Shown in pieces: positions 32,484 to 39,633 of a stretch of DNA of 40,926 nucleotides. Where the stretch lies: contig JBCBVA010000021.1 of the NCBI GenBank assembly GCA_039817825.1, forward strand, positions 1 through 40,926. The letters are read 5' to 3'. Position 1 is the first letter of the stretch. Every line of letters starts with the position of its first letter. Made by a program: the position numbers and the translations under genes. Origin of the DNA: PCC-7336 sp039817825 (GTDB lineage: Bacteria > Cyanobacteriota > Cyanobacteriia > Thermostichales > PCC-7336). The notes under the pieces were generated by a model. That model made no database searches and was not told the DNA's origin. It was given only the letters and a program-made list of their open reading frames with translations.

Positions 32484-32942
32484 CTACACAACTTCAGTAA
32501 TGCCAACAATCTTGCTGCCCGAACGAGCAATACGAGCAACCTCAGTCGATAGACGAGCGTAAGACACCCGAATGCTTTGAACGCTCTGACGCACCTGGGG
32601 CCCCATTGCACCCGAATACTGAATCACAAAAATCTTGTCGCGATTGTCAACATCGCTTCTGGTGGCACTGGATGCAGTCGAGGTCGCTGCCGGAGCTGTC
32701 GAGCCGCCAGTTTTACTGAGGTAGAGTCTCCAGCCCCGAGGAGCCGCAGGAGCCAAGGACATGGCAACCGAGTAGGTACCTGCAACCGCAGCGTCCCCAT
32801 CCAAACTTACGGATGTTCCCACCGCCAGTTTCAGCGTTTGATTTCCAGCGGCCTCTACTTTGATATCGGAAGAGCCAGGTAGGACATCGTCCAACAATGA
32901 AACGTCAAATTGGCCATCCCCGGCGGCGAGTGTAATACCCAT
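32484..32942 (-). CDS. CpcD-type linker domain protein with unrecognised N-terminus
   Basis: A 152-residue protein. Residues about 102-150 match the CpcD/rod-capping linker pattern: KIFVIQYSGAM, then the helix-strand unit IRVSYARLSTEVARIARSGSKIVGITEV, corresponding to V.VPYSRLN.E..RI.R.GGKIV.I in phycobilisome linkers and the FNR N-terminus. Residues 1-80 are beta-rich and glycine-containing (ITLAAGDGQFDVSL, then VEAAGNQTLKLAVGTSVSLDG and WRLYLSKTGG), and 80-100 is a Ser/Thr/Ala linker. I cannot name the N-terminal domain. A phycobilisome or photosynthetic role is inferred from the C-terminus only. The start is an ATG at 32940-32942. It has its own terminator; no phycobiliprotein genes are near. 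Confidence 0.7.
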   Translation of the reverse strand: MGITLAAGDGQFDVSLLDDVLPGSSDIKVEAAGNQTLKLAVGTSVSLDGDAAVAGTYSVAMSLAPAAPRGWRLYLSKTGGSTAPAATSTASSATRSDVDNRDKIFVIQYSGAMGPQVRQSVQSIRVSYARLSTEVARIARSGSKIVGITEVV

Positions 32943-33235
32943 AAAACTAAATCTCTATAAATATAAATCTGGCTCAGCAGAGACATTGTACCGTTCTGGG
33001 GTTCTCATCTGAGGCCATGAATGTAAACAGATACGCTTACAGTAGAGTGCTGCCATTATGTGGGGGGCAATTCACGCCCTTGCTGGGGCCTCGCCAGGCC
33101 ACACTTTCACACCAACCCTATACCCTCTGGCTCCAACCACTGCTCGCCAGCCCCTGTTACTCGCCAGCCCTCATTCTCAAACTGGACACCATCAGTCCCA
33201 CGACGACATAGTCAAGACGACATATTTAAATAGCT

Positions 33236-34051
33236 ATGCCCGATCCCCGCCAGTCCAAACTTCCCCCTCTTCCTAAAAATGTGCCCGCCAACGAGAGCGC
33301 CCAGTGCGAGGCATGGAGCAATCTTGTCCGTTCTCGTGACTGGATGGCAGACATTGGCTGGCAACCGTCGGAACGGGCGCTGCAACAGTTTGAAACGCTC
33401 TACGAAGCAGTAATTCTGGGCAATGCGGTTCAGAATTTAACGCGATTGACCTCTCCCGAAGATTTCTGGGAAAAACATCTGTGGGATTCGCTGCGAGGGG
33501 TGTTGAGCTTGGGGAGTTGGGGAGATCTGGCGGCTCAATCCCTGCAAGCGATCGACATTGGTTCGGGGGCGGGATTTCCCGGTCTCCCAATCGCCATCAC
33601 TCTCCCCAGCTGGTCTGTAACGCTGCTGGACTCGACCAAGCGGAAAGTAAAATTTATCGAGCAGGCGATCGCTCGCATTGGGCTCACTAACGCCTCGGGG
33701 CTGGCCAGCCGAGTAGAGCTGGTGCCCCAACGGGAGACATTCGATGTCGCAGTGATGCGAGCGATCGGGCCATCCCCAATCTGTACAGAATATTGTTTGC
33801 CCCTGCTTAAACTAGGCGGGCGGGCGGTGATGTACCGAGGCCACTGGAGTTTGGAAGAAGAAGCGGCTGTGGCCTCGGTGGCAGAAATTCTGGGGGGCGA
33901 AATTGCCGAGGTGGACGCCTTCACCACTCCTACCAGCGGAGGAGTCCGCCATTGCGTTGTATTGCTGAAGACCGAGCCCACCCCAGAGGGTTTCCCTCGA
34001 TCCCCAGGAATGGCAAAACGTCAGCCGCTAGAAGTCATACCATCGACATAG
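33236..34051 (+). CDS. rsmG: 16S rRNA (guanine(527)-N7)-methyltransferase
   Basis: A 271-residue SAM-dependent enzyme of the RsmG (GidB) family that methylates G527 of 16S rRNA; its loss often gives low-level streptomycin resistance. Visible are NAVQNLTRLTSPEDFWEKHLWDSL (substrate region), the SAM-binding loop AIDIGSGAGFPGLPIAI, LLDSTKRKVKFIEQA, and FDVAVMRAIGPS. The C-terminal 20 residues are a short basic tail. The ATG at 33236 gives a 30-residue N-terminal extension relative to the core. It is followed by the convergent Imm17-like gene. Confidence 0.95.
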   Translation: MPDPRQSKLPPLPKNVPANESAQCEAWSNLVRSRDWMADIGWQPSERALQQFETLYEAVILGNAVQNLTRLTSPEDFWEKHLWDSLRGVLSLGSWGDLAAQSLQAIDIGSGAGFPGLPIAITLPSWSVTLLDSTKRKVKFIEQAIARIGLTNASGLASRVELVPQRETFDVAVMRAIGPSPICTEYCLPLLKLGGRAVMYRGHWSLEEEAAVASVAEILGGEIAEVDAFTTPTSGGVRHCVVLLKTEPTPEGFPRSPGMAKRQPLEVIPST

Positions 34052-34143
34052 TCCGAATGGGGCCGCCTGTACTGGTAATTTGAGCGCCCGATCCGGGGAC
34101 AGCCCGCAGATTCACATTGCCTGCAAAGCTATGAAGAGCAGAT

Positions 34144-34350
34144 TCACGATGAGGGTTGAATCACGCCCAACACTGTCAGTAGTCCGAAGGTGACAAATGC
34201 CGCGCCCAACAATCCGTAAACTATACGCGCCCCCGCACGCCCAAATACCTTCACAAAAAATCGGGCTCTGCGACTGTTCATAAACCAGTCCCAATCCATC
34301 ACAGCCCCGCAGAGTGTGAATGCTCCAATCCCAACGAAAATCCATCCCAT
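34144..34350 (-). CDS. Immunity 17-like two-helix membrane protein
   Basis: A 68-residue protein with two hydrophobic helices (about 2-17 and 43-62) and a conserved-looking middle, MDWDWFMNSRRARFFVKVF, followed by GRAGARIVYGLLG. That middle resembles the Imm17 family (N.DWFF....A.F.....GR..AR..YG.LG). Imm17 was named from its occurrence near polymorphic toxins, but many members stand alone and function is not established. No toxin gene is beside it here. I chose the ATG at 34348-34350; the overlapping frame at 34112-34432 on the other register is not supported. Confidence 0.7.
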   Translation of the reverse strand: MGWIFVGIGAFTLCGAVMDWDWFMNSRRARFFVKVFGRAGARIVYGLLGAAFVTFGLLTVLGVIQPSS

Positions 34351-34446
34351 GACACGCGCTCATCGTGTTGGCAAACAACCGTTCAGTCAGCTCACTCGTT
34401 ATTGCTATTAGCAAGCTGCTAGGTAGACTCACCGGCTAAAGTCTCT

Positions 34447-34481
34447 GCACCCTGCAGACCTTACAGCTGTTAGCTGTAGTA
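34447..34481 (+). repeat. Dispersed intergenic repeat, diverged copy 4
   Basis: CACCCTGCAGACCTTACAGCTG, then TTAGCTGTAGTAGC. The left half matches the other copies, while the right half has diverged from TTGCCATAGC. Confidence 0.4.
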
Positions 34482-34539
34482 GCTTCAACAACTCTCAGAT
34501 AACTGATATCAACTGAACGGATTGACGTTAAGCGTATCG

Positions 34540-35661
34540 TCAGAGGCTGCCCGCAGCCAGTCGAGCCAGAGCAGAGTCGTAGCAAGAGACGATCGCTTGC
34601 CATTCGTACTGCTGAGCAATCTCGCGCAGGCTATGGCTGCGGATGTGCTGGCAATTCCGGGCCATCCACACTAAGCGATCGCACAAGTCATCAATGTCGC
34701 GATACAAATGCTGCTCGTGGAGGTGAGGCGGGATCAGTTCGGGATAGCTGAGTCGGTGGGGCAATAGCGGATAGCAATTACAGTACATTGCCTCCAAAAT
34801 ACTGATACCGAAAAATTCATGATGGGCGGTGGATACGACCACATCGCTGCCGAGCAACAGTCGACTGTACGCTTCCACGGTTTCGGCATAGCCAAAGTGA
34901 ACGATGCGATCACCCAACCGGCTTCGCGCTTCGGCAAATTCTGCTGGCTGCTGGCGGAAATTCTCTCCTGCAACGACCACATCAAAGGAGACATCCGTAT
35001 CCGCCAGAACATACAGCGCCTGGAAAAACTCCGCCGGATTTTTGTCGTACTCCCATCGTTGGTTCCACAGGATGCGCAGTGATCTGTGGGTGGTAGAGGA
35101 CTGAGATGGGGCTGGATAGTGGTCGAACCTGTGCAGATCCAAGCCCACTGGCAGTACGGTGCTCTTCTCTTGCAGGCGCGGAATGACCCCTAGATGGGTG
35201 TAATCAGGAAAATGCTTCAGCAAGCGAGGCAGCTCGTCAAAGAACTCGCTGCGATGGTAGCTGCTGTTGAAAGCGATCGCCTCAGCCGCCACCATACTCA
35301 GCACGTTGATGGCCGCATAGGTCAGATCTCGCTTTTCGCCTGGAGGCGTAGGATAGGTCAACTGGTTCTCGTGAGCGTAGAACAGTGTCGGCACACCATC
35401 CAAATACGGTCGAGAGAGTGCCAGCAGCGCAGGTAGGTTAGTCATGTCCGTTACAAGCAGACAATCGGGCTTGCCATGTTTCTCGCAGTGGCGAATCATC
35501 TGTTGGGCCAGTTCTAGCGCTCCCCCTTGCATGCGCCATTTCCAGAACCGTCCAGCCATCGACAGGAGCGTAATTCGGTGCTGACTGCGATCGCAAAATC
35601 CGTTGGCCCACGCAGCATGAGAACCCGTATGGTACGGGGAAACTAAGAGGCAATCGAGCAT
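34540..35661 (-). CDS. tRNA-queuosine alpha-mannosyltransferase (QTMAN/GTDC1-like)
   Basis: A 373-residue glycosyltransferase of the DUF3524 family, whose animal member GTDC1 was identified as QTMAN, the enzyme that adds mannose to queuosine in tRNA-Asp. Visible family blocks: LLVSPYHTGSHAAWANGF at the N-terminus, the long MAGRFWKWRMQGGA stretch, LLVTDMTNLPALLAL, PTLFYAHENQLTYP, then in the second Rossmann half RILWNQRWEYDKNP, VVAGENFRQQP, and VSTAHHEFFGISILEAMYCNCYPLLP, which carries the EX7E-type acceptor of GT4 folds. The activity in bacteria is by homology. It starts at an ATG at 35659-35661. The neighbour sasA is upstream on the same strand. Confidence 0.88.
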   Translation of the reverse strand: MLDCLLVSPYHTGSHAAWANGFCDRSQHRITLLSMAGRFWKWRMQGGALELAQQMIRHCEKHGKPDCLLVTDMTNLPALLALSRPYLDGVPTLFYAHENQLTYPTPPGEKRDLTYAAINVLSMVAAEAIAFNSSYHRSEFFDELPRLLKHFPDYTHLGVIPRLQEKSTVLPVGLDLHRFDHYPAPSQSSTTHRSLRILWNQRWEYDKNPAEFFQALYVLADTDVSFDVVVAGENFRQQPAEFAEARSRLGDRIVHFGYAETVEAYSRLLLGSDVVVSTAHHEFFGISILEAMYCNCYPLLPHRLSYPELIPPHLHEQHLYRDIDDLCDRLVWMARNCQHIRSHSLREIAQQYEWQAIVSCYDSALARLAAGSL

Positions 35662-35765
35662 GGTAGCGATTGAACAGGTCTAGCGAGTGATAGCTTTCGG
35701 TAATCAACTGTGGAGAGTTATCTAGCCATTTCTCTGGGCAGATCGAGACGTTGAGCAGTTTCCGC

Positions 35766-35796
35766 ACTCCAGACCTGACAGCGGATTGCCATAGCA
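35766..35796 (+). repeat. Dispersed intergenic repeat, copy 3
   Basis: ACTCCAGACCTGACAGCGG followed by ATTGCCATAGCA. It lies 54 bp downstream of the sasA stop, between sasA and the QTMAN gene. Confidence 0.6.
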
Positions 35797-35850
35797 CTCG
35801 GCAAAAATAGCGAATCAGGCTCCATCGTCCTTGGCGAGCAGGAGCAGGTC

Positions 35851-36966
35851 CTAATTTTGGTAGATCGGCAGCGTGAAGTGAAAGCTACTACCTTCTCCGG
35901 GCTGAGAATCCACCCAAATTCTGCCGTAATGGGCTCTGATAATCCGGCGACAGAGGGACAAACCAATTCCGTATCCGTCGCGATCGAGGTCGCGAGATAG
36001 CCGCACGGTATCGCTAAATACCCGCTCCTTGGCCTCTTGCGGAATACCTGGCCCCGTGTCTGCAATGATGACTTCAACCTTTTGGCGGGTACGATGCAGT
36101 GCCGTAACGCGAATCACGCCACCCGACGGTGTGTACTTAATCGCGTTATCCAACAAGTTCATCAGCACCTGGCGGATTTTGTCCACATCGGCATGCACGG
36201 TGGGCAAAACATCCGGGATATCGGTCTCAAGCGTTAGCTCCTTGTTGGCCGCCCGAGTTGCAATTTCAGAAATCACATCTCGACATAGCATCGAGAACTC
36301 CACTTCGCGGGTACTCAGAGATAGCTCTGAAGACGTTCCCCGCGCGGCCTCCAAAATGTCAGCAATCATGCTGTCCATCAATCGCGTTTGGTTGCGAGCA
36401 TGGGCAAACATCTGATTAATCGTTTCGGGTTTGAGCCTGTCCTTATTCAGCTCTAACGTTTCAAGAGCAAGGGACGTAGCGGCGAGGGGGTTGCGCAGAT
36501 CGTGAGCCAGCATCGCCAAGATCCGATCTTTGAACAAGAGCTGCTCCTGTAGCTCGACCTCTCGCTGTCGCAGCTTAAACACATCCTCAGACAAACGCAG
36601 CAATTCTGCCGTTTGCTCGGAGGGCAAATACCCTTCCGCTGACCCTCCCTCCTGCAGGCGCTCTAGCTGCCCTTGCCAGCGTGGCCACCAAACTTCCAGT
36701 TGCGACACCAAATCGTTGCCGGCCAGAACTTGCGAGGGCAAGGGATTGGTTTTGACAAGCGCGGGAGTTGCAACCAGCTTGTAGTGCTCGGCCAGGTATG
36801 GACGCTCTCCCAGTTCCACAATCTCTAACTGAGAGGGAAACGCGCCCTCCAACGATTTCAACTGCTCTCTGAGACATCGAATCAGCTCCCTGGTGCCGGG
36901 ACGCCGATCGACGAACACCAGAAGCTCTATACGTAGCGCGTTGGTAGTTGGCCTCTCGGATGTCAT
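35851..36966 (-). CDS. sasA: Adaptive-response / circadian output histidine kinase SasA
   Basis: A 371-residue histidine kinase from the ATG at 36964-36966. The N-terminus (about 10-95) is the KaiB-like thioredoxin fold that binds KaiC: LRIELLVFVDRRPGT, then LEIVELGERPYLAEHYKLVATPALV. A coiled linker is followed by the dimerisation/phosphoacceptor helix LAMLAHDLRNPLAA with His155, the N-box LMNLLDNAIKYTP, G1 ADTGPGIP and G2 DGYGIGLSLCRRI. SasA passes clock phase from KaiC to the regulator RpaA. The frame is open to a TTG at 37008 that would add 14 residues. Neither kaiABC nor rpaA is in the window, as usual for sasA. The C-terminus ends right after FHFTLPIYQN. Confidence 0.93.
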   Translation of the reverse strand: MTSERPTTNALRIELLVFVDRRPGTRELIRCLREQLKSLEGAFPSQLEIVELGERPYLAEHYKLVATPALVKTNPLPSQVLAGNDLVSQLEVWWPRWQGQLERLQEGGSAEGYLPSEQTAELLRLSEDVFKLRQREVELQEQLLFKDRILAMLAHDLRNPLAATSLALETLELNKDRLKPETINQMFAHARNQTRLMDSMIADILEAARGTSSELSLSTREVEFSMLCRDVISEIATRAANKELTLETDIPDVLPTVHADVDKIRQVLMNLLDNAIKYTPSGGVIRVTALHRTRQKVEVIIADTGPGIPQEAKERVFSDTVRLSRDLDRDGYGIGLSLCRRIIRAHYGRIWVDSQPGEGSSFHFTLPIYQN

Positions 36967-37197
36967 ACGAACCGGTCCGTGAAAACCAGTGACTTGTTTA
37001 TCAGACAATCAGCCAAGAGAAGACTGTGCTGTTAACTTTCTTGGAGATTCACTCCATCTTACGACAGAACGATAAGCTGCTTCTCCCTAAAAATGCAGGC
37101 TCTCCCACCCTGCGGACGAGTTCGCTACTGTTGGGAGGTATCGGGTACATCCCTCCGTTGGCGGGGGTTGCTCGACGTATTTCACCACACATTGTTC

Positions 37198-38394
37198 ATG
37201 CACATTTTGGGTTCTGCCGCGATCGCCTGCGGAGCGCTCGCATCGCTATCATTGGCTGCTGCCAATGCATCTCTTTGGACGAATGGAGAGGCGAGTCGTT
37301 CACGGCTTGATACTAATCTTTACAACAACTTTCTGTTCCTGGAATCAACGTACGTGCAGTCAATCGTTAAATCACCAGCGGTTGGCCAGGTAGTAGCAGG
37401 ACCAATAGTGATCGGACAGACGCCGACCGAGGGAGTCGAAGCCGTGGCTTCGGTTCCACATTCGATATCAGCGATCGCGAATTCTGTCCCATCTACCCGC
37501 CCGCCCGAATGGCCCGCTCCAGATATCGCCTCGGCCTCGCTCTCCGCCACCGTAACCCCCGACACCATTCAATTGGGAGACACACTCACTGTTCGTATCC
37601 AGCTTCCCGCCAACAGTCCCGCACCAACTGTGGCATTTGGGGAGCGACAATTTCCAGCCTTTCCCATCTCGTCCCAAACAAACCCGTCCCAAACAAACCC
37701 GTCCCAAACAAACCCGTCCTCAACTAGCCCGTCTCAAACGAATCCGGACATTCAGCACTATCGCGCCCTCGTCCCGTCGTCTCCCCTCGATACCCCTGGA
37801 GCGCGTTCTCTGACTGTGATGTCGGGTGAGGAGCAACAAACATTCCCCGTAACAGTTCGCGCCCGTACCTTCCCTACTCAATCCATCACTATTGGCAGCG
37901 GTGGGCTGCAGGCTACTCAAGCGGAATTAGATGCGGTCTCTCGGCTCAAGGCCATTGCCTCCCCCATTCGCTTTTGGAACGGCCCATTTCTGCGACCCAG
38001 CGGTGGGCGGGTCAGCTCGGTCTATGGAGTTCGGCGCTACTACAACGGTGTCTTTGCTAGTGATTATTACCATCGGGGAGTGGACTATGCCGCACCGTTA
38101 GGGGCTCCGATTGTTGCCCCTGCGGCTGGGACCATTGCTTTAGTGGGGCGAGAGGCAGAAGGCTTCACCATTCACGGCAATACTGTCGGTATCGATCACG
38201 GCCAAGGGGTGGTTAGCATTTTTCTACATCTCAACCAAATTTCGGTCACGGAGGGGCAGGAAGTCGAGGCCGGTCAGCAGGTAGGGACAATCGGTACCAG
38301 CGGAGCGAGTACGGGGCCGCACCTCCACTGGGGGTTATTCGTTCACGAGGTTGCCGTCGATCCGGTGCCCTGGCGCTATGAAGGATTTGAGTAA
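37198..38394 (+). CDS. Secreted M23 (LytM) peptidase
   Basis: A 398-residue protein with a signal peptide (hydrophobic ILGSAAIACGALASLSLAA, cleaved near AANA). Residues about 110-230 form a beta-rich region with the tandem repeat SQTNP. The C-terminal M23 domain carries the full zinc site: HRGVDYAAPLGAPIVA (first His and Asp), VSIFLHL, and GPHLHWGLF with HxH. M23 enzymes cut peptide crosslinks in peptidoglycan or, when inactive, activate amidases; here the site is intact. I chose the ATG at 37198 because it gives the signal peptide; an ATG at 37093 would add 35 residues. It is divergent from sasA. Confidence 0.88.
   Translation: MHILGSAAIACGALASLSLAAANASLWTNGEASRSRLDTNLYNNFLFLESTYVQSIVKSPAVGQVVAGPIVIGQTPTEGVEAVASVPHSISAIANSVPSTRPPEWPAPDIASASLSATVTPDTIQLGDTLTVRIQLPANSPAPTVAFGERQFPAFPISSQTNPSQTNPSQTNPSSTSPSQTNPDIQHYRALVPSSPLDTPGARSLTVMSGEEQQTFPVTVRARTFPTQSITIGSGGLQATQAELDAVSRLKAIASPIRFWNGPFLRPSGGRVSSVYGVRRYYNGVFASDYYHRGVDYAAPLGAPIVAPAAGTIALVGREAEGFTIHGNTVGIDHGQGVVSIFLHLNQISVTEGQEVEAGQQVGTIGTSGASTGPHLHWGLFVHEVAVDPVPWRYEGFE
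37670..37744 (+). repeat. 15-bp tandem repeats inside the M23 gene
   Basis: Three identical units CGTCCCAAACAAACC (37670-37684, 37685-37699, 37700-37714) and two degenerate ones (37715-37744) encode the pentapeptide pattern Ser-Gln-Thr-Asn-Pro in a flexible stretch. The unit starts CGTCCCAA, as do the non-coding repeats at 32334. Confidence 0.85.
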
Positions 38395-38717
38395 GGTACT
38401 GCTGTCTCTGGTAGGTAATTACAGCTGAACTCTTGACTGCTGGAACCGATTGGCGATTGCAATTAATTAATTGAAGGGGTTAGTCAGGCCGAAGATGCAG
38501 ACTATCTCGGGTGGCCGGCAGTCTTGCAATTGAGCGTCCCCAGAGCCTTGCAGATCGCTTGCCAGACCGAACGGGCGAAGGGATGTCCCAACCCATTAAC
38601 AGTTGAGACTTTATTGTCTCTCCCTCCTACTGCAAGATTGCCATAGGGCATCAAAAAATATTTCGGCAATTTGCTTGACAGCTGTATGGGAAATCCGGCA
38701 TGTTTGTATGGCAATAA
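38395..38717. other. Intergenic region upstream of tRNA-Leu
   Basis: About 320 bp without a gene. TTGACA at 38675-38680 is a candidate -35 element for the tRNA gene with a weak -10 (about 38699-38704). An AATTAATTAATT stretch lies at about 38461-38473. Confidence 0.35.
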
Positions 38718-38801
38718 GCGGAACTGGCGGAATTGGTAGACGCGCTAGATTCAGGTTCTAGTGTTCGCAAGGACTTCCGGGTTCAAGTCCCGGGTTCCGC
38801 A
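38718..38801 (+). tRNA. trnL-CAG: tRNA-Leu (anticodon CAG)
   Basis: An 84-nt gene with a full cloverleaf. The acceptor stem GCGGAAC pairs with GTTCCGC (38794-38800) and discriminator A. The D-arm GGCGGAATTGGTAGACGC is present. The anticodon stem CTAGA/TCTAG has loop TTCAGGT, so the anticodon is CAG (leucine, codon CUG). A long variable arm TGTTCGCAAGGACT, as in class II tRNAs, is followed by the T-arm CCGGGTTCAAGTCCCGGG. CCA is not encoded. A terminator follows. Confidence 0.97.
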
Positions 38802-38811
38802 TCAAGGGAAA

Positions 38812-38868
38812 AAAGCCTCACCAGCCTACTGACTGTTTTGGGTCAGGCAAAGTGGTGAGGCTTTCTCA
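38812..38868 (+). terminator. Terminator after tRNA-Leu
   Basis: A perfect 12-bp inverted repeat (AAAGCCTCACCA at 38812-38823 with TGGTGAGGCTTT at 38853-38864) with a 29-nt loop, followed by CTCATTT. It lies 10 nt past the tRNA. Confidence 0.75.
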
Positions 38869-38942
38869 TTTGGAGTTGAATCGGGGTATCGCTCGACTTA
38901 CTTGGCGCTCGTCTTACCCAACGCCCCCAGAGGATACGCAGT

Positions 38943-39587
38943 ATGCCTGTAGGTGACTCTGCCGCACGTTCAGACTCGTCTCCCAACTCTCCAATGCCCC
39001 CCACAGCGCAGCCATGCCGCTGTCCGTGGGTCGATCTGTCCAAGTCTGACTACGTTGCCTACCACGATCGCGAATGGGGAGTCCCGGTCCACGACGATCG
39101 CCTGCTATTCGAATTCTTAACCCTCGAATCTGCCCAAGCGGGCCTCAGTTGGTACACAGTTCTGCGCAAGCGTGACAACTATCGCAAGGCCTTCCAGGGC
39201 TTCGATCCGTCCCTTGTGGCGCAGTTTGGTGAGGACCAGGTTGCTATCCTGCAACAGAATGCTGGCATTATCCGCAATCGACTAAAAATTTCTGCCGCCA
39301 TTGGCAATGCCCGTCGCTTTTTGGATGTGGCTGAAGAATTTGGAAGTTTTGATGCGTATTTGTGGCGGTTTGTGGATGGAGCCCCGATCGTCAACTCCCC
39401 CCGCTCGCTGGAGGACTATGTTGCCACCACTGCAGAGTCAGATGCGTTGAGTAAAGACTTGAAACGCCGAGGATTCAAATTTTTCGGATCAACGATTTGT
39501 TATGCCTTTATGCAGGCGATCGGCATGGTCAACGACCACAGTATCAGCTGTTTTCGCCGCCAGGAAATCCTAGAGGCAGGCCACTAA
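38943..39587 (+). CDS. tag: DNA-3-methyladenine glycosylase I
   Basis: A 214-residue base-excision repair enzyme that removes 3-methyladenine from alkylated DNA. Family motifs are the N-terminal zinc-binding CPWVD, YVAYHDREWGVPVHDDRLLFEFLTLE, QAGLSWYTVLRKRDNYRKAF (helix-hairpin region), IRNRLKISAAIGNA, and the C-terminal GFKFFGSTICYAFMQAIGMVNDH with SCFRR. The first 22 residues before the CPWVD block are a serine/proline-rich extension (MPVGDSAARSDSSPNSP). Length otherwise matches the family. It stands alone between the tRNA and the convergent LysM-M23 gene (46 bp between the stops). Confidence 0.95.
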   Translation: MPVGDSAARSDSSPNSPMPPTAQPCRCPWVDLSKSDYVAYHDREWGVPVHDDRLLFEFLTLESAQAGLSWYTVLRKRDNYRKAFQGFDPSLVAQFGEDQVAILQQNAGIIRNRLKISAAIGNARRFLDVAEEFGSFDAYLWRFVDGAPIVNSPRSLEDYVATTAESDALSKDLKRRGFKFFGSTICYAFMQAIGMVNDHSISCFRRQEILEAGH

Positions 39588-39633
39588 CCCACACCCAACT
39601 CAGCAAATCCCGTCTTGAGCCGTAATTCCAGCC

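Noticed and set aside
33017..33211. 64-codon plus-strand frame upstream of rsmG
   Set aside because: Proline/leucine-rich with no ribosome binding site; typical of random open frames in GC-rich DNA.
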